This document shows, one piece after another, positions 53,856 through 61,638 of a DNA stretch of 64,000 nt; the first letter of the stretch is position 1; every line of letters starts with the position of its first letter. A program made the position numbers and the translations under genes. A model generated the notes under the pieces. That model was not told where the DNA came from. It ran no database searches and was given only the letters and a program-made list of their open reading frames with translations. The stretch lies in NCBI GenBank assembly GCA_020630335.1, contig JAHDBN010000001.1:169324-233323 (forward strand), given 5' to 3'. Origin of the DNA: Bacteriovoracaceae bacterium (GTDB taxonomy: Bacteria; Bdellovibrionota; Bacteriovoracia; Bacteriovoracales; Bacteriovoracaceae).

Positions 53856-55409
53856 CTAAAAGTAAGATCTATATTCCTTAGGAATCTCTGATAAAAAAGA
53901 TCCAGGTTCTACATTAGGATAGAGCTCATCATATCTTTTAATTTTCCTTTCAGTTAGACGTTTATAGATATGAGAGCGTTTTAAATCCTCCACTCTCTTT
54001 ACTCCTGCAGCTCCTAACATCTCGCAAAAAGCGTGAATAGTTTCCTTATGATAAGAATGAACCCGCTTTGATTTATCTTCTACATCAAGCCCTTTTACCA
54101 AATAACTCTTATGAGTTGTTATTCCAGTTGGACAATGATTTGTATTACACTCTAAAGCTTGAATACATCCAAGTGCTAGCATCATCGATCTTGCTGAATA
54201 AATTGCATCAGCACCAAGGGAAATCATTTTAATAATATCAAAAGCTGTGATTGCTTTGCCGCTAGCAAAAATCTTTATATGTTTTTTTATTCCAAACCCA
54301 ACTAAGGTATTATGAACAAAAACTAATCCATCAATTAGTGGTGTTCCCATTGAATTAGAAAATTCAACTGGAGCTGCACCAGTACCACCTTCCCCACCGT
54401 CTACAGCAATAAAATCTGGAAAAATATCTTTTTTCATCATCGCCTGGCATAAATCTATAAACTCAGATCTTATTCCAATGCAAAGTTTTATTCCTACAGG
54501 CCTTCCTCCTGATAATTCCCTTAAAGTCGAAATAAAATCAACTAAACCTTCCATTGAATTAAATGCTTTATGCCCAGGAGGCGACATCACAGCAGTATGT
54601 GGAGTCACTCCTCTAATACTTGCTATCTCTTCATTATTTTTTGCAGCAGGAAGAATACCACCATGCCCAGGCTTGGCTCCTTGAGAAATTTTAAGCTCAA
54701 TCATCTTTATGCTTTCTGGCTCTACTGTTTTTTTAAATTTTTCTGCATCAAAATTACCATCACTACCTCTACATCCAAAATATCCTGTTCCTACCTGATA
54801 GATTAAATCTCCACCATGCTTTAGATGATAAGGTGCAACCCCTCCCTCTCCTGTGTTTTGAGCAAAATGACCTAAAGCACTCCCTTTATTTAACGCTTCA
54901 ATTGCATTCTTACTTAAACTTCCGTAACTCATTGCTGATATATTAAAAATGCTAGCACTGTATGGTTTTTTACAATCTTTATTTCCTACCAAAACTCTTG
55001 GATCATTTATAACTTCTTCATCATCAACAGCATGAATAGAATGATTCATCCACTCATAGCCAACCTCATAAACATCTAGTTGTGTTCCAAAAGGAATTGT
55101 ATCTCTTTGTTTCTTTGCTCTTTGATAAACAACTGATCTTAAAATTCTATTTATTGGCCTTCCATCAATATCAGATTCAATAAAGTATTGATAAATCTTT
55201 GGCCTTAAATTTTCAAAAACATATCTCAATCTACCGAGAACTGGAAAGTTACTTCTTATGGCTTGTTTTGTTTGAAATATATCAGAAACACCAATTAAAA
55301 AAACTACTACTAATGCTCCAAAAAATATCCAAAATAAAAAATGAAATTGTGCTAAGAATAAACTTAAACCCAAACTAACAAATGATACGATCCAAAATTC
55401 TTTTCTCAT
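53856..55409 (-). CDS. Membrane-anchored FMN-binding glutamate synthase-like protein
   Basis: The 517-residue protein has two N-terminal membrane spans (about 5-42) followed by a GltB-type FMN/3Fe-4S barrel domain: ISAMSYGSLSKNAIEALNKG, NTGEGGVAP, ISQGAKPGHGGILPA, FIAVDGGEGGTGAAP and the cysteine cluster CIQALECNTNHC. It lacks the amidotransferase domain of true GOGAT, so glutamine-dependent glutamate synthesis is not implied. Such stand-alone proteins are widespread and their substrate is not settled. It diverges from ogt over 26 bases. Confidence 0.9.
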   Translation of the reverse strand: MRKEFWIVSFVSLGLSLFLAQFHFLFWIFFGALVVVFLIGVSDIFQTKQAIRSNFPVLGRLRYVFENLRPKIYQYFIESDIDGRPINRILRSVVYQRAKKQRDTIPFGTQLDVYEVGYEWMNHSIHAVDDEEVINDPRVLVGNKDCKKPYSASIFNISAMSYGSLSKNAIEALNKGSALGHFAQNTGEGGVAPYHLKHGGDLIYQVGTGYFGCRGSDGNFDAEKFKKTVEPESIKMIELKISQGAKPGHGGILPAAKNNEEIASIRGVTPHTAVMSPPGHKAFNSMEGLVDFISTLRELSGGRPVGIKLCIGIRSEFIDLCQAMMKKDIFPDFIAVDGGEGGTGAAPVEFSNSMGTPLIDGLVFVHNTLVGFGIKKHIKIFASGKAITAFDIIKMISLGADAIYSARSMMLALGCIQALECNTNHCPTGITTHKSYLVKGLDVEDKSKRVHSYHKETIHAFCEMLGAAGVKRVEDLKRSHIYKRLTERKIKRYDELYPNVEPGSFLSEIPKEYRSYF

Positions 55410-55435
55410 AAATTCTATGGTAAGTTCTCACTGAT

Positions 55436-55915
55436 ATGAAGACAATTAAATCCTATTGCAAAACACCTATTGGTCCGATAGAAATTATTTGCACTAATAG
55501 CAAAATTTTTTCAATAAGCTCTGTTAAAAGATTAAAAAGCTCAAGTGATAATAAATTAAGTCTTAAAATAAAAAAATCTTTAAAAGATTATTTCAATGGT
55601 GATTGCTCCGCTCTGCAAAATTTTTCTTTGAATTTATTTTGCTTAGATCAAGGCACTGATTTTCAAAAAAAAGTTTGGAAAGAGTTAAAAAAAATAAAAC
55701 ACCCTAACATTTCTTCATATAAAGATCTTGCAATAAAAGTAAAGAGTCCAAAGTCATCAAGGGCCATTGGCGGTGCAGTTGGAAAAAACCCATTTCTTCT
55801 TTTTTTTCCTTGTCATAGAGTCTTAGGAAGCAATAAAAAAATTACAGGTTTTAGCGCTGGTATTAATAAGAAAATATTTTTACTCAAGCATGAAGATTTA
55901 GAATTTATACCCTAA
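55436..55915 (+). CDS. ogt: Methylated-DNA-protein cysteine methyltransferase
   Basis: The 159-residue protein repairs O6-alkylguanine by suicide transfer to a cysteine. It has the DNA-binding motif KSSRAIGGAVGKNP, the active site PCHRVLGS with Cys126 and the C-terminal TGFSAGINKK. The N-terminal domain is short. Its 3' end overlaps the convergent barrel-protein gene by 18 bases. Confidence 0.93.
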   Translation: MKTIKSYCKTPIGPIEIICTNSKIFSISSVKRLKSSSDNKLSLKIKKSLKDYFNGDCSALQNFSLNLFCLDQGTDFQKKVWKELKKIKHPNISSYKDLAIKVKSPKSSRAIGGAVGKNPFLLFFPCHRVLGSNKKITGFSAGINKKIFLLKHEDLEFIP

Positions 55916-56806
55916 ATACAATAAAGCATTAAGATGTGGCAAAGTCCCTGCTTCTGCTTGTATTCCACTTACTGAATCTGAACTTGCTGATAAGAAGTAT
56001 GAAAATCTATAAGTCAGATCAAGTTTTAAAGCTAATTTATCAGTTAGATCATATTTTATTCCAGCCCCTGGACCGATGTTTAATCCAAAAAAACTATCGC
56101 TATACGATCCTATCGTTGGAGAAATTTGTCCCGAAGAATTTGTGTTAGTATGTGCAGCAACTTCACCTTCTTGTTTAAATGATGTTATTCCTAATCCTAG
56201 CTTCACATAAAATAAATCATGAAGAGGATAAGCCAAATCTCCGTTTAGCATAATTAAAGCAGTATTCCATGGAACCTGATTAGAAGAATTTGCTAAAGAT
56301 ATAATTGTAGATTCACCAGAAAAAGAAAAAGCTCCATTTATCATTAGAACCATATTCTTTTTAAACAACTTTAAAGGAAGATCATAACCAAGCGAACCAA
56401 CCATCATAGAACTATATTCATGGGTTTCAGTTGATCCCGGCATAACTATACCTCCTCCAACATAAAGTCTATTCCCCCATTTACTATCAAACCCTCTACT
56501 TCTCTTTGATCTTCTTTTACTAGATCTTCTCTTTGATCTTCTTTTTCCAGATCTTACCGCATCACCTTTACTAGCATCACCACTAATAAGTTTTGCAATC
56601 CCATATTTTCCTTTAAGTGAATAAACTTTCATTTTACCAACTCGGTAACTACCATCATATATGCTAAGAACTTGTCCTTTTTTAGCATTCAGTCCTTTTC
56701 TAGAGAAATAGACCTTTGAGCCCTTCACCTTTAAAACTCGTTTAGCGAATCCTGAAAAAGATAAAGTAGCAGCCAATAAAAGAAATAATATTTTAAAATT
56801 TTTCAT
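55898..56806 (-). CDS. Predicted outer-membrane beta-barrel protein with basic linker
   Basis: From ATG 56806 the protein has about 302 residues: a Sec signal (about 1-21), a small beta domain (LKVKGSKVYFSRKG; SH3-like pattern, residues about 22-85), a very basic Arg/Ser/Lys repeat near 86-107, then a beta-barrel with Gly/Tyr-rich strands ending in LGYKF. The C-terminal Phe is the usual Bam signal. An upstream GTG at 56824 is possible, but a TATAAT box lies in it. It overlaps ogt convergently by 18 bases. Confidence 0.75.
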   Translation of the reverse strand: MKNFKILFLLLAATLSFSGFAKRVLKVKGSKVYFSRKGLNAKKGQVLSIYDGSYRVGKMKVYSLKGKYGIAKLISGDASKGDAVRSGKRRSKRRSSKRRSKRSRGFDSKWGNRLYVGGGIVMPGSTETHEYSSMMVGSLGYDLPLKLFKKNMVLMINGAFSFSGESTIISLANSSNQVPWNTALIMLNGDLAYPLHDLFYVKLGLGITSFKQEGEVAAHTNTNSSGQISPTIGSYSDSFFGLNIGPGAGIKYDLTDKLALKLDLTYRFSYFLSASSDSVSGIQAEAGTLPHLNALLYLGYKF

Positions 56807-56838
56807 AATATCTAAATTATACACAGTGTTAAGTATTT

Positions 56839-56913
56839 GTTTTTATAAGAGAACATTTTTTTCCCTTTCCATCCGACTGAATTAGTTTGTCTGATAATTT
56901 CTCTTATAAAAAC
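56839..56913. repeat. Perfect 15-bp inverted repeat in a divergent promoter region
   Basis: GTTTTTATAAGAGAA (56839-56853) and its exact complement (56899-56913) flank 45 bases between the barrel gene and the PilZ-like gene. TAAGTA follows outward in both arms, with three extra bases on the left. A nested, imperfect repeat (ATCCGAC/GTCTGAT) lies in the centre. Each arm reads TTCTCTTATAAAAAC in the direction of its gene, 32 and 38 bases before the starts. A -10-like TATAAT follows on the minus side. The arms could be shared promoter elements or regulator sites. Confidence 0.6.
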
Positions 56914-56951
56914 TACTTAGATTTTTTAATATATGTAATAGAATAACTATA

Positions 56952-57689
56952 ATGAGAGATTTACTTAAACATTTTAATTATAAACAAGATCATCAATCAT
57001 CACTAGTACTTGTAATGATAGTTGGATTTTTATTTATTTTAAATTTAGGATTAGAACTTTTTTTTAAAAGACTAAGTTTTATTGAATTTTTAGTAATAGG
57101 GACATGCTCTTTCTATTTATTTAAATTTTACTTTAGTGCTTTAAAAAATCTTCATTATACTTTCTGGGGCTTAAGTATTTTAGTCGTTCCTCTCGTTTCT
57201 TATTATCTATTAACTTCTTTTTTAAGAGAGACTTACACCTATCAAGCTTCACTTTTTTTAGTTTCATTTGTTTTCTTGGCCCTTACTTTATATTTTTCTT
57301 CATCTCCTGTTTATTATCCAAAAGTTTCCTGGTGGGAATTTGATTATAGATACAGAGCAGACATTCCAGCGGTCATCAAGAAAGATGAAAAGCAATTCTC
57401 ATCAAGGCTAACTGACATAAGAAGAAAAGGTGGATCAATAGCAAGCTTTGAAAACTTTGAGCTTGGTGAAATTTTAAATATTAGCTTTATCATAGATAAA
57501 GAAGAATTTTCTTTATTAGCTGTGACTGGGAGTAAAAGTCAGACTATTATTGGACGGCCTTACTCTTATGGCCTTAAATTCAATGTAAAATCAAAAGAAG
57601 AAAAACAACAATATAAGAAATTATATAAATTATGGTTATCCCAAGAAAACCTTAGCCTTAACAAGAAATTTGAAAAGGATGCTTTATGA
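56952..57689 (+). CDS. Four-span membrane protein with PilZ-like C-terminal domain
   Basis: The 245-residue protein has four hydrophobic spans in residues 18-115, then a cytoplasmic domain of about 120 residues with PilZ-like pattern: YRYRADIPA, RLTDIRRKGGSIASF, FELGEILNISF and SYGLKFNV. PilZ domains bind cyclic-di-GMP through RxxxR and (D/N)xSxxG. Here the second motif reads DIRRKGG, with Arg where Ser is expected, so nucleotide binding is doubtful. It overlaps tadA by four bases. Confidence 0.65.
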   Translation: MRDLLKHFNYKQDHQSSLVLVMIVGFLFILNLGLELFFKRLSFIEFLVIGTCSFYLFKFYFSALKNLHYTFWGLSILVVPLVSYYLLTSFLRETYTYQASLFLVSFVFLALTLYFSSSPVYYPKVSWWEFDYRYRADIPAVIKKDEKQFSSRLTDIRRKGGSIASFENFELGEILNISFIIDKEEFSLLAVTGSKSQTIIGRPYSYGLKFNVKSKEEKQQYKKLYKLWLSQENLSLNKKFEKDAL

Positions 57690-58147
57690 GGTTTGCTGAA
57701 CATTTATGGATAATGGAAAACGCTTTTAGGCAAGCTGAGCTTGCTGCCCTAGAAGGCGAAGTTCCCGTAGGAGCTATTATTACAGATCAAGAAGGAAGAG
57801 AAATAGCAAAAGCATATAATAAAAAAGAAGCTAATCATGATGCTTGTGCTCACGCAGAAATTTTAGTGATGAAAAAAGTTGCTAAGAATATTTCTAACTG
57901 GCGACTTAATCAATTTAATCTTTATGTCACTTTAGAGCCTTGTATTATGTGTATGAGTGCGATAAGTCAGTTTAGAATTAAAAATTTAATCTTTGGAGCT
58001 TATGATCCTAAAGGTGGAGCATTATCACTGAATTATAATATACATAAAGATGAAAGACTTAATCATAAAATTAAAGTTTTAGGAGGGGTATCTCAATACA
58101 AATGTTCTAAAATTTTATCTGATTTTTTCAAGCTTAAAAGAGATTAG
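57686..58147 (+). CDS. tadA: tRNA adenosine(34) deaminase TadA
   Basis: TadA converts A34 of tRNA-Arg(ACG) to inosine; that tRNA gene is at 63543. The 153-residue protein has the zinc-deaminase motifs HAE at His56-Glu58 and PCIMC with Cys86 and Cys89. The length is typical. Its start overlaps the PilZ-like gene as ATGA, and its end overlaps the convergent coiled-coil gene by four bases. Confidence 0.95.
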   Translation: MRFAEHLWIMENAFRQAELAALEGEVPVGAIITDQEGREIAKAYNKKEANHDACAHAEILVMKKVAKNISNWRLNQFNLYVTLEPCIMCMSAISQFRIKNLIFGAYDPKGGALSLNYNIHKDERLNHKIKVLGGVSQYKCSKILSDFFKLKRD

Positions 58148-59295
58148 TTTTTTATAAAAATACATTTATCACTTTGAGGTTCTAATCTATACCATTTATT
58201 ATTAATTTTTACTTGATTAAAAGCGTGAATTTTAGAAAAAGATCTTTTTGATTCTATCTCCCCAATTTCAGATAAAACCTTATAAAGTTCAGAGAAATCA
58301 TTGCAATTCCCTATTCTTTCCTTCAGGGTTAAGCCTAGTGATCTATGATTTATAATTCCATTGTTTTTGTATTTATTCAGATCTAAATCTTTCCAAGTTA
58401 AATAATTAGCAACGCTACATTTTATTAAACAAGAACGCTGACAGTCATTAAGTGTTTTTGTTGATAAAAAGTTTGAAATATCACCTTTTAGATTTTCTAA
58501 AATATAATTATATTCATCATTATTTTCTTTTGCTTTTGATATTTTCAAATTATTTTTTCTACTTTTTTCTTTATAATCTTTTAAATATCCTTCATAAGTA
58601 AGATTTATCTCTTTTAGTTGATCTATGTTCGATTGATAATGATTAGCTCTTATTTTACTTCCATCTTTTAAATTTTTAAGTTTTTCTTCTTCCTCACTTT
58701 TTTCCTTCTCATTGCTATTCATTTTTTTCGTATAAAAATCAATCATAGAAATTTTCGTACTTTCTGAAACTAAAGTTAGATAATTGAAATTTATCTTATC
58801 TGATTCTTTTTTTAAAAATTGATCTATAAGAATTTCTTGCTGTTCTATTTCTTTTGAATAAACAATTCTTTGACCCTTGATCCTTAGTTGCTCTAGTATT
58901 GATTTATTTACTAACTTTGATTTCTCAATTGTTTCTATATTCTTATTGAAAGCTTCAATGTTTTTTCTGAAAATATTAATATTCTTTTCTGCAACATTAA
59001 TTTTCTCTAATAATACTTTTTTATCTTTTTTTACATACTCTTCAATTTTCTTGTTATTTTCTTTTATTAAGTTCTCAAACCTCAAGGTTTCTTTATCATA
59101 AAGGTCTTTAAGCTCGTACAATCTATTGAAAGTAAGAATATCACCTTGTTTTCCTGAAATTTTAAATTTTTTTTCTTTGGTATTTCTAAACTCACACTTT
59201 GTGTTCTCCCAATCTCTACTTTCAAAACATGGGTTTTCATAAGAATGAGTTAGAAGCGAGAAAAAAGATATTAATAAGAATAGATTATTTTTCAT
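58144..59295 (-). CDS. Secreted coiled-coil protein with transglutaminase-like C-terminus
   Basis: The 383-residue protein has a Sec signal (about 1-18), a cysteine pair, a long charged coiled coil (about 50-275), then a small domain with NCNDFSELYKVL and SKIHAFNQVKI followed by WYRLEPQSDKC. The order Cys331, His357, Glu/Asp near 375-378 matches the transglutaminase/cysteine-protease-like triad, with GNCxD typical of that superfamily. The family is not identified. A catalytic role in the periplasm or outside the cell is possible, not shown. Confidence 0.65.
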   Translation of the reverse strand: MKNNLFLLISFFSLLTHSYENPCFESRDWENTKCEFRNTKEKKFKISGKQGDILTFNRLYELKDLYDKETLRFENLIKENNKKIEEYVKKDKKVLLEKINVAEKNINIFRKNIEAFNKNIETIEKSKLVNKSILEQLRIKGQRIVYSKEIEQQEILIDQFLKKESDKINFNYLTLVSESTKISMIDFYTKKMNSNEKEKSEEEEKLKNLKDGSKIRANHYQSNIDQLKEINLTYEGYLKDYKEKSRKNNLKISKAKENNDEYNYILENLKGDISNFLSTKTLNDCQRSCLIKCSVANYLTWKDLDLNKYKNNGIINHRSLGLTLKERIGNCNDFSELYKVLSEIGEIESKRSFSKIHAFNQVKINNKWYRLEPQSDKCIFIKN

Positions 59296-59409
59296 GGCCG
59301 CATTATAAGCCTAGTTCTTAAAACTTCATCAAAGTCATGAATTTTTTACAGATTGTTTAATTTCTGTACGATTCTTTATTGATATTATACATTCCTAATA
59401 GATATATCA

Positions 59410-59497
59410 GGAGAACTGACCGAGTGGCTGAAGGTGCACGCTTGGAAAGCGTGTGTGCGGCAACGTACCGGGGGTTCGAATCCCCCGTTCTCCGCCA
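59410..59497 (+). tRNA. tRNA-Ser (anticodon GGA)
   Basis: The 88-base sequence folds as tRNA: acceptor GGAGAAC pairs with GTTCTCC, discriminator G, encoded CCA at 59495-59497. The anticodon stem CACGC/GCGTG closes loop TTGGAAA, with GGA at 59444-59446. The long variable arm is typical of serine tRNAs, and the T arm GGGGG/TTCGAAT is normal. It should read UCC and UCU codons. It stands alone between the coiled-coil gene and a barrel gene. Confidence 0.97.
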
Positions 59498-59542
59498 TTT
59501 GTCAAATTACTCGAACCCAAAATGCTTAAATTAAAATCTTCA

Positions 59543-59560
59543 ATGTTTTTATAAAAACAT
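59543..59560. repeat. Perfect 18-base palindrome downstream of tRNA-Ser
   Basis: The sequence ATGTTTTTATAAAAACAT is its own complement. It lies 46 bases after tRNA-Ser and is followed by CTTTTCT. It may act as a weak AT-only terminator or operator; stability would be low. Confidence 0.3.
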
Positions 59561-59671
59561 CTTTTCTGTCTAGAAAATTAACAACCATGTAATTTATAAA
59601 TAATACCCAGAAAAAAATTAAAAAAAACATTATCATTATTTAAAAACTTTTTAATATAAAAGGAATTAAAA

Positions 59672-60724
59672 ATGAAAAAGATCTTATTTCTTGTTTTAAT
59701 ATGTTCTATCCATACTTTTTCTCAAGAGAAATCAACTATGAGTAACTCTGTAGGATTATCACTTAAGTCTTTACAGTCAGAAGGCATTGGAGCAGCTTTA
59801 AATATAGAAGGATCTTATTTTAACATTGCAGATGACTGGCGACCACTTTCTAGATATATGACATATATTGATTACGCTGCAGATATTGGAGTTATTAGTG
59901 TAGGTAATGAACATAAAAAATCTTATATTGATATAGATGTAAAGATTGATGGAGCTTATTCATGGCTTTATCTTCCCTTAATACTACCACAACCAACAGC
60001 AAGATATTTTCAAGATGATAGCCTTAGGGGATATGAGTGGGGTCTCGGTACAGGAGTTGGTTTAAATATTGGAACTAAAAAAGATCCCAAAACATTTATT
60101 GCTTCAGCTCATATACTCTCTGGAGAATTAGAAAAAGCTCAAATATTTTCTGAGCTTAATAATGGAACTGAAATTACTTATGATTACTACAAACAAAATG
60201 CTGACATCTTCGAGAAAGAATCTTTAAGCAAAGAAGCTTTGCTTGCAAAGTATCCAGAAAGATTTAGCACATCAACAGAAACGAAAAAAATAGATTTAAC
60301 TGATGAACTAAAATCAATATCAGGCTTTAAATTAAAATTAAAAACTAGTCTCTTGCCATTAAAAGGAGGAAAAGTTTTAATAGGGACTGAGTTCAGATCA
60401 TTGAATGCTGTTTCTAAAAATGACAACCCTATCGAAGATCTAATAAATAAAAGAAAAGTTCCATATACCGAAATGGTTGATGGAGTAGAAATTGAAAAAG
60501 AAGGATACCTTTATTCTGATAGTGTGATAGCAAACAGTTTCGATCAACATGAAATAAAATATTCTAAAATAGAATATTCATTAGACCTTGGATATCAAAA
60601 AGGAAAAATTAGAATTTGGCTTTCAAGGAACTATAGATTACAAGAATTGAAAAATGTAGTTACTGATATTAAAAAATCTAATAAAAGAATTTCTCATACA
60701 TTAAAGTTTGGATACAAGTTTTAA
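59672..60724 (+). CDS. Predicted outer-membrane beta-barrel protein
   Basis: The 350-residue protein has a Sec signal (about 1-17), Gly/aromatic-rich beta strands (GIGAALNIEGSYFNI, YEWGLGTGVGLNIGT), a charged middle region (about 165-215), further strands and a C-terminus LKFGYKF ending in Phe, as expected of an outer-membrane barrel. The family is unknown. An AAAGGAAT Shine-Dalgarno precedes the ATG. It converges on the SDR gene, with a 12-bp inverted repeat between them. Confidence 0.65.
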   Translation: MKKILFLVLICSIHTFSQEKSTMSNSVGLSLKSLQSEGIGAALNIEGSYFNIADDWRPLSRYMTYIDYAADIGVISVGNEHKKSYIDIDVKIDGAYSWLYLPLILPQPTARYFQDDSLRGYEWGLGTGVGLNIGTKKDPKTFIASAHILSGELEKAQIFSELNNGTEITYDYYKQNADIFEKESLSKEALLAKYPERFSTSTETKKIDLTDELKSISGFKLKLKTSLLPLKGGKVLIGTEFRSLNAVSKNDNPIEDLINKRKVPYTEMVDGVEIEKEGYLYSDSVIANSFDQHEIKYSKIEYSLDLGYQKGKIRIWLSRNYRLQELKNVVTDIKKSNKRISHTLKFGYKF

Positions 60725-60757
60725 TGTATAAATTTTTAAAATAAGATTTATACATTA
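60722..60757. terminator. 12-bp inverted repeat between convergent genes
   Basis: TAATGTATAAAT at 60722-60733 and its exact complement at 60746-60757 flank a 12-base loop. The arms include the stop codon of the barrel gene on one strand and of the SDR gene on the other. It probably ends both transcripts, although it is AT-rich and lacks a strong T-run. Confidence 0.45.
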
Positions 60758-61527
60758 ATAATGCTTTCAATCAAACCTACCATTTCACTTGCCTTAGCAT
60801 CATCTAGTCCATCCGTCTGAGGTGCAGAGTACTTGCCGTTATCATTATCATAATATTTACCAGAATTAACCTGATGCTCTGAATCTAACGCCAGACTTGT
60901 GAGTATATCAACACCTATATTAATATCATTACCAGAAGTATTAAACCCTTCTTTAACCATTTTAGTTCCAAGAAAAGATCCCGGATTCACGGCAATGAAA
61001 ACAGGCCCATTGTCACTGAAGCTATTTCCCATATGCCTCGTCCACATAGTTATCGCAAGTTTACTTTGCGCGTAAGCTTCGAAATCACTCATTTCAACTT
61101 TCCCCAACATTGCATCAAAATCTACAGAAGATTGCGCTGCAGAAGAAAGATTAACAACTCTTCCTTTTTTTAAAACGGGTAATAATTTTTTAGTTAAAAG
61201 ATATGGTGCAAACGTATTAACCATATACCTTATATCATAACCATCATGAGTTTTTGGACTCGGAGTTTTTAATACACCAGCATTATTTATTAAAACATCT
61301 ATCTCTTCATACTCTTTTAGAATACTATCAGCCATCATTCTCACTTCATCAATTTTTGAGAAATCGGCTTGGAATGACTTCACTTTAAGTTCTTCAGCAA
61401 CTTTTTTTAGCTTTTCTAGATTACGTCCATGAACGATAATTTCATGCCCAAGTGACTTTAATCTTCTCGCTGTTTCTAATCCAATTCCATCAGTAGCACC
61501 TGTTATTAGAACTTTTTTTGAAATCAT
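60748..61527 (-). CDS. Short-chain dehydrogenase/reductase
   Basis: The 259-residue SDR has the cofactor motif TGATDGIGLETARRL near residues 9-23, VLINNAGVLKT, the catalytic Ser in VVNLSSAAQ and the YxxxK pair in FEAYAQSKLAI. His/Arg residues in IIVHGRNLEKL suggest NADP preference. Substrate cannot be judged. The C-terminal region resembles the retinol/WW-domain oxidoreductase-type SDRs. It stands alone, converging on the barrel gene. Confidence 0.9.
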   Translation of the reverse strand: MISKKVLITGATDGIGLETARRLKSLGHEIIVHGRNLEKLKKVAEELKVKSFQADFSKIDEVRMMADSILKEYEEIDVLINNAGVLKTPSPKTHDGYDIRYMVNTFAPYLLTKKLLPVLKKGRVVNLSSAAQSSVDFDAMLGKVEMSDFEAYAQSKLAITMWTRHMGNSFSDNGPVFIAVNPGSFLGTKMVKEGFNTSGNDINIGVDILTSLALDSEHQVNSGKYYDNDNGKYSAPQTDGLDDAKASEMVGLIESIINV

Positions 61528-61638
61528 CCTTTCTCCTTATAATATTAACTGCTCATAACTATATCAAAAATATTACAGATCCTATAATTTTTACATTTTC
61601 ATCATTAGTCTTCTTAGTTTCTTGCTATAGTCTTTTTC

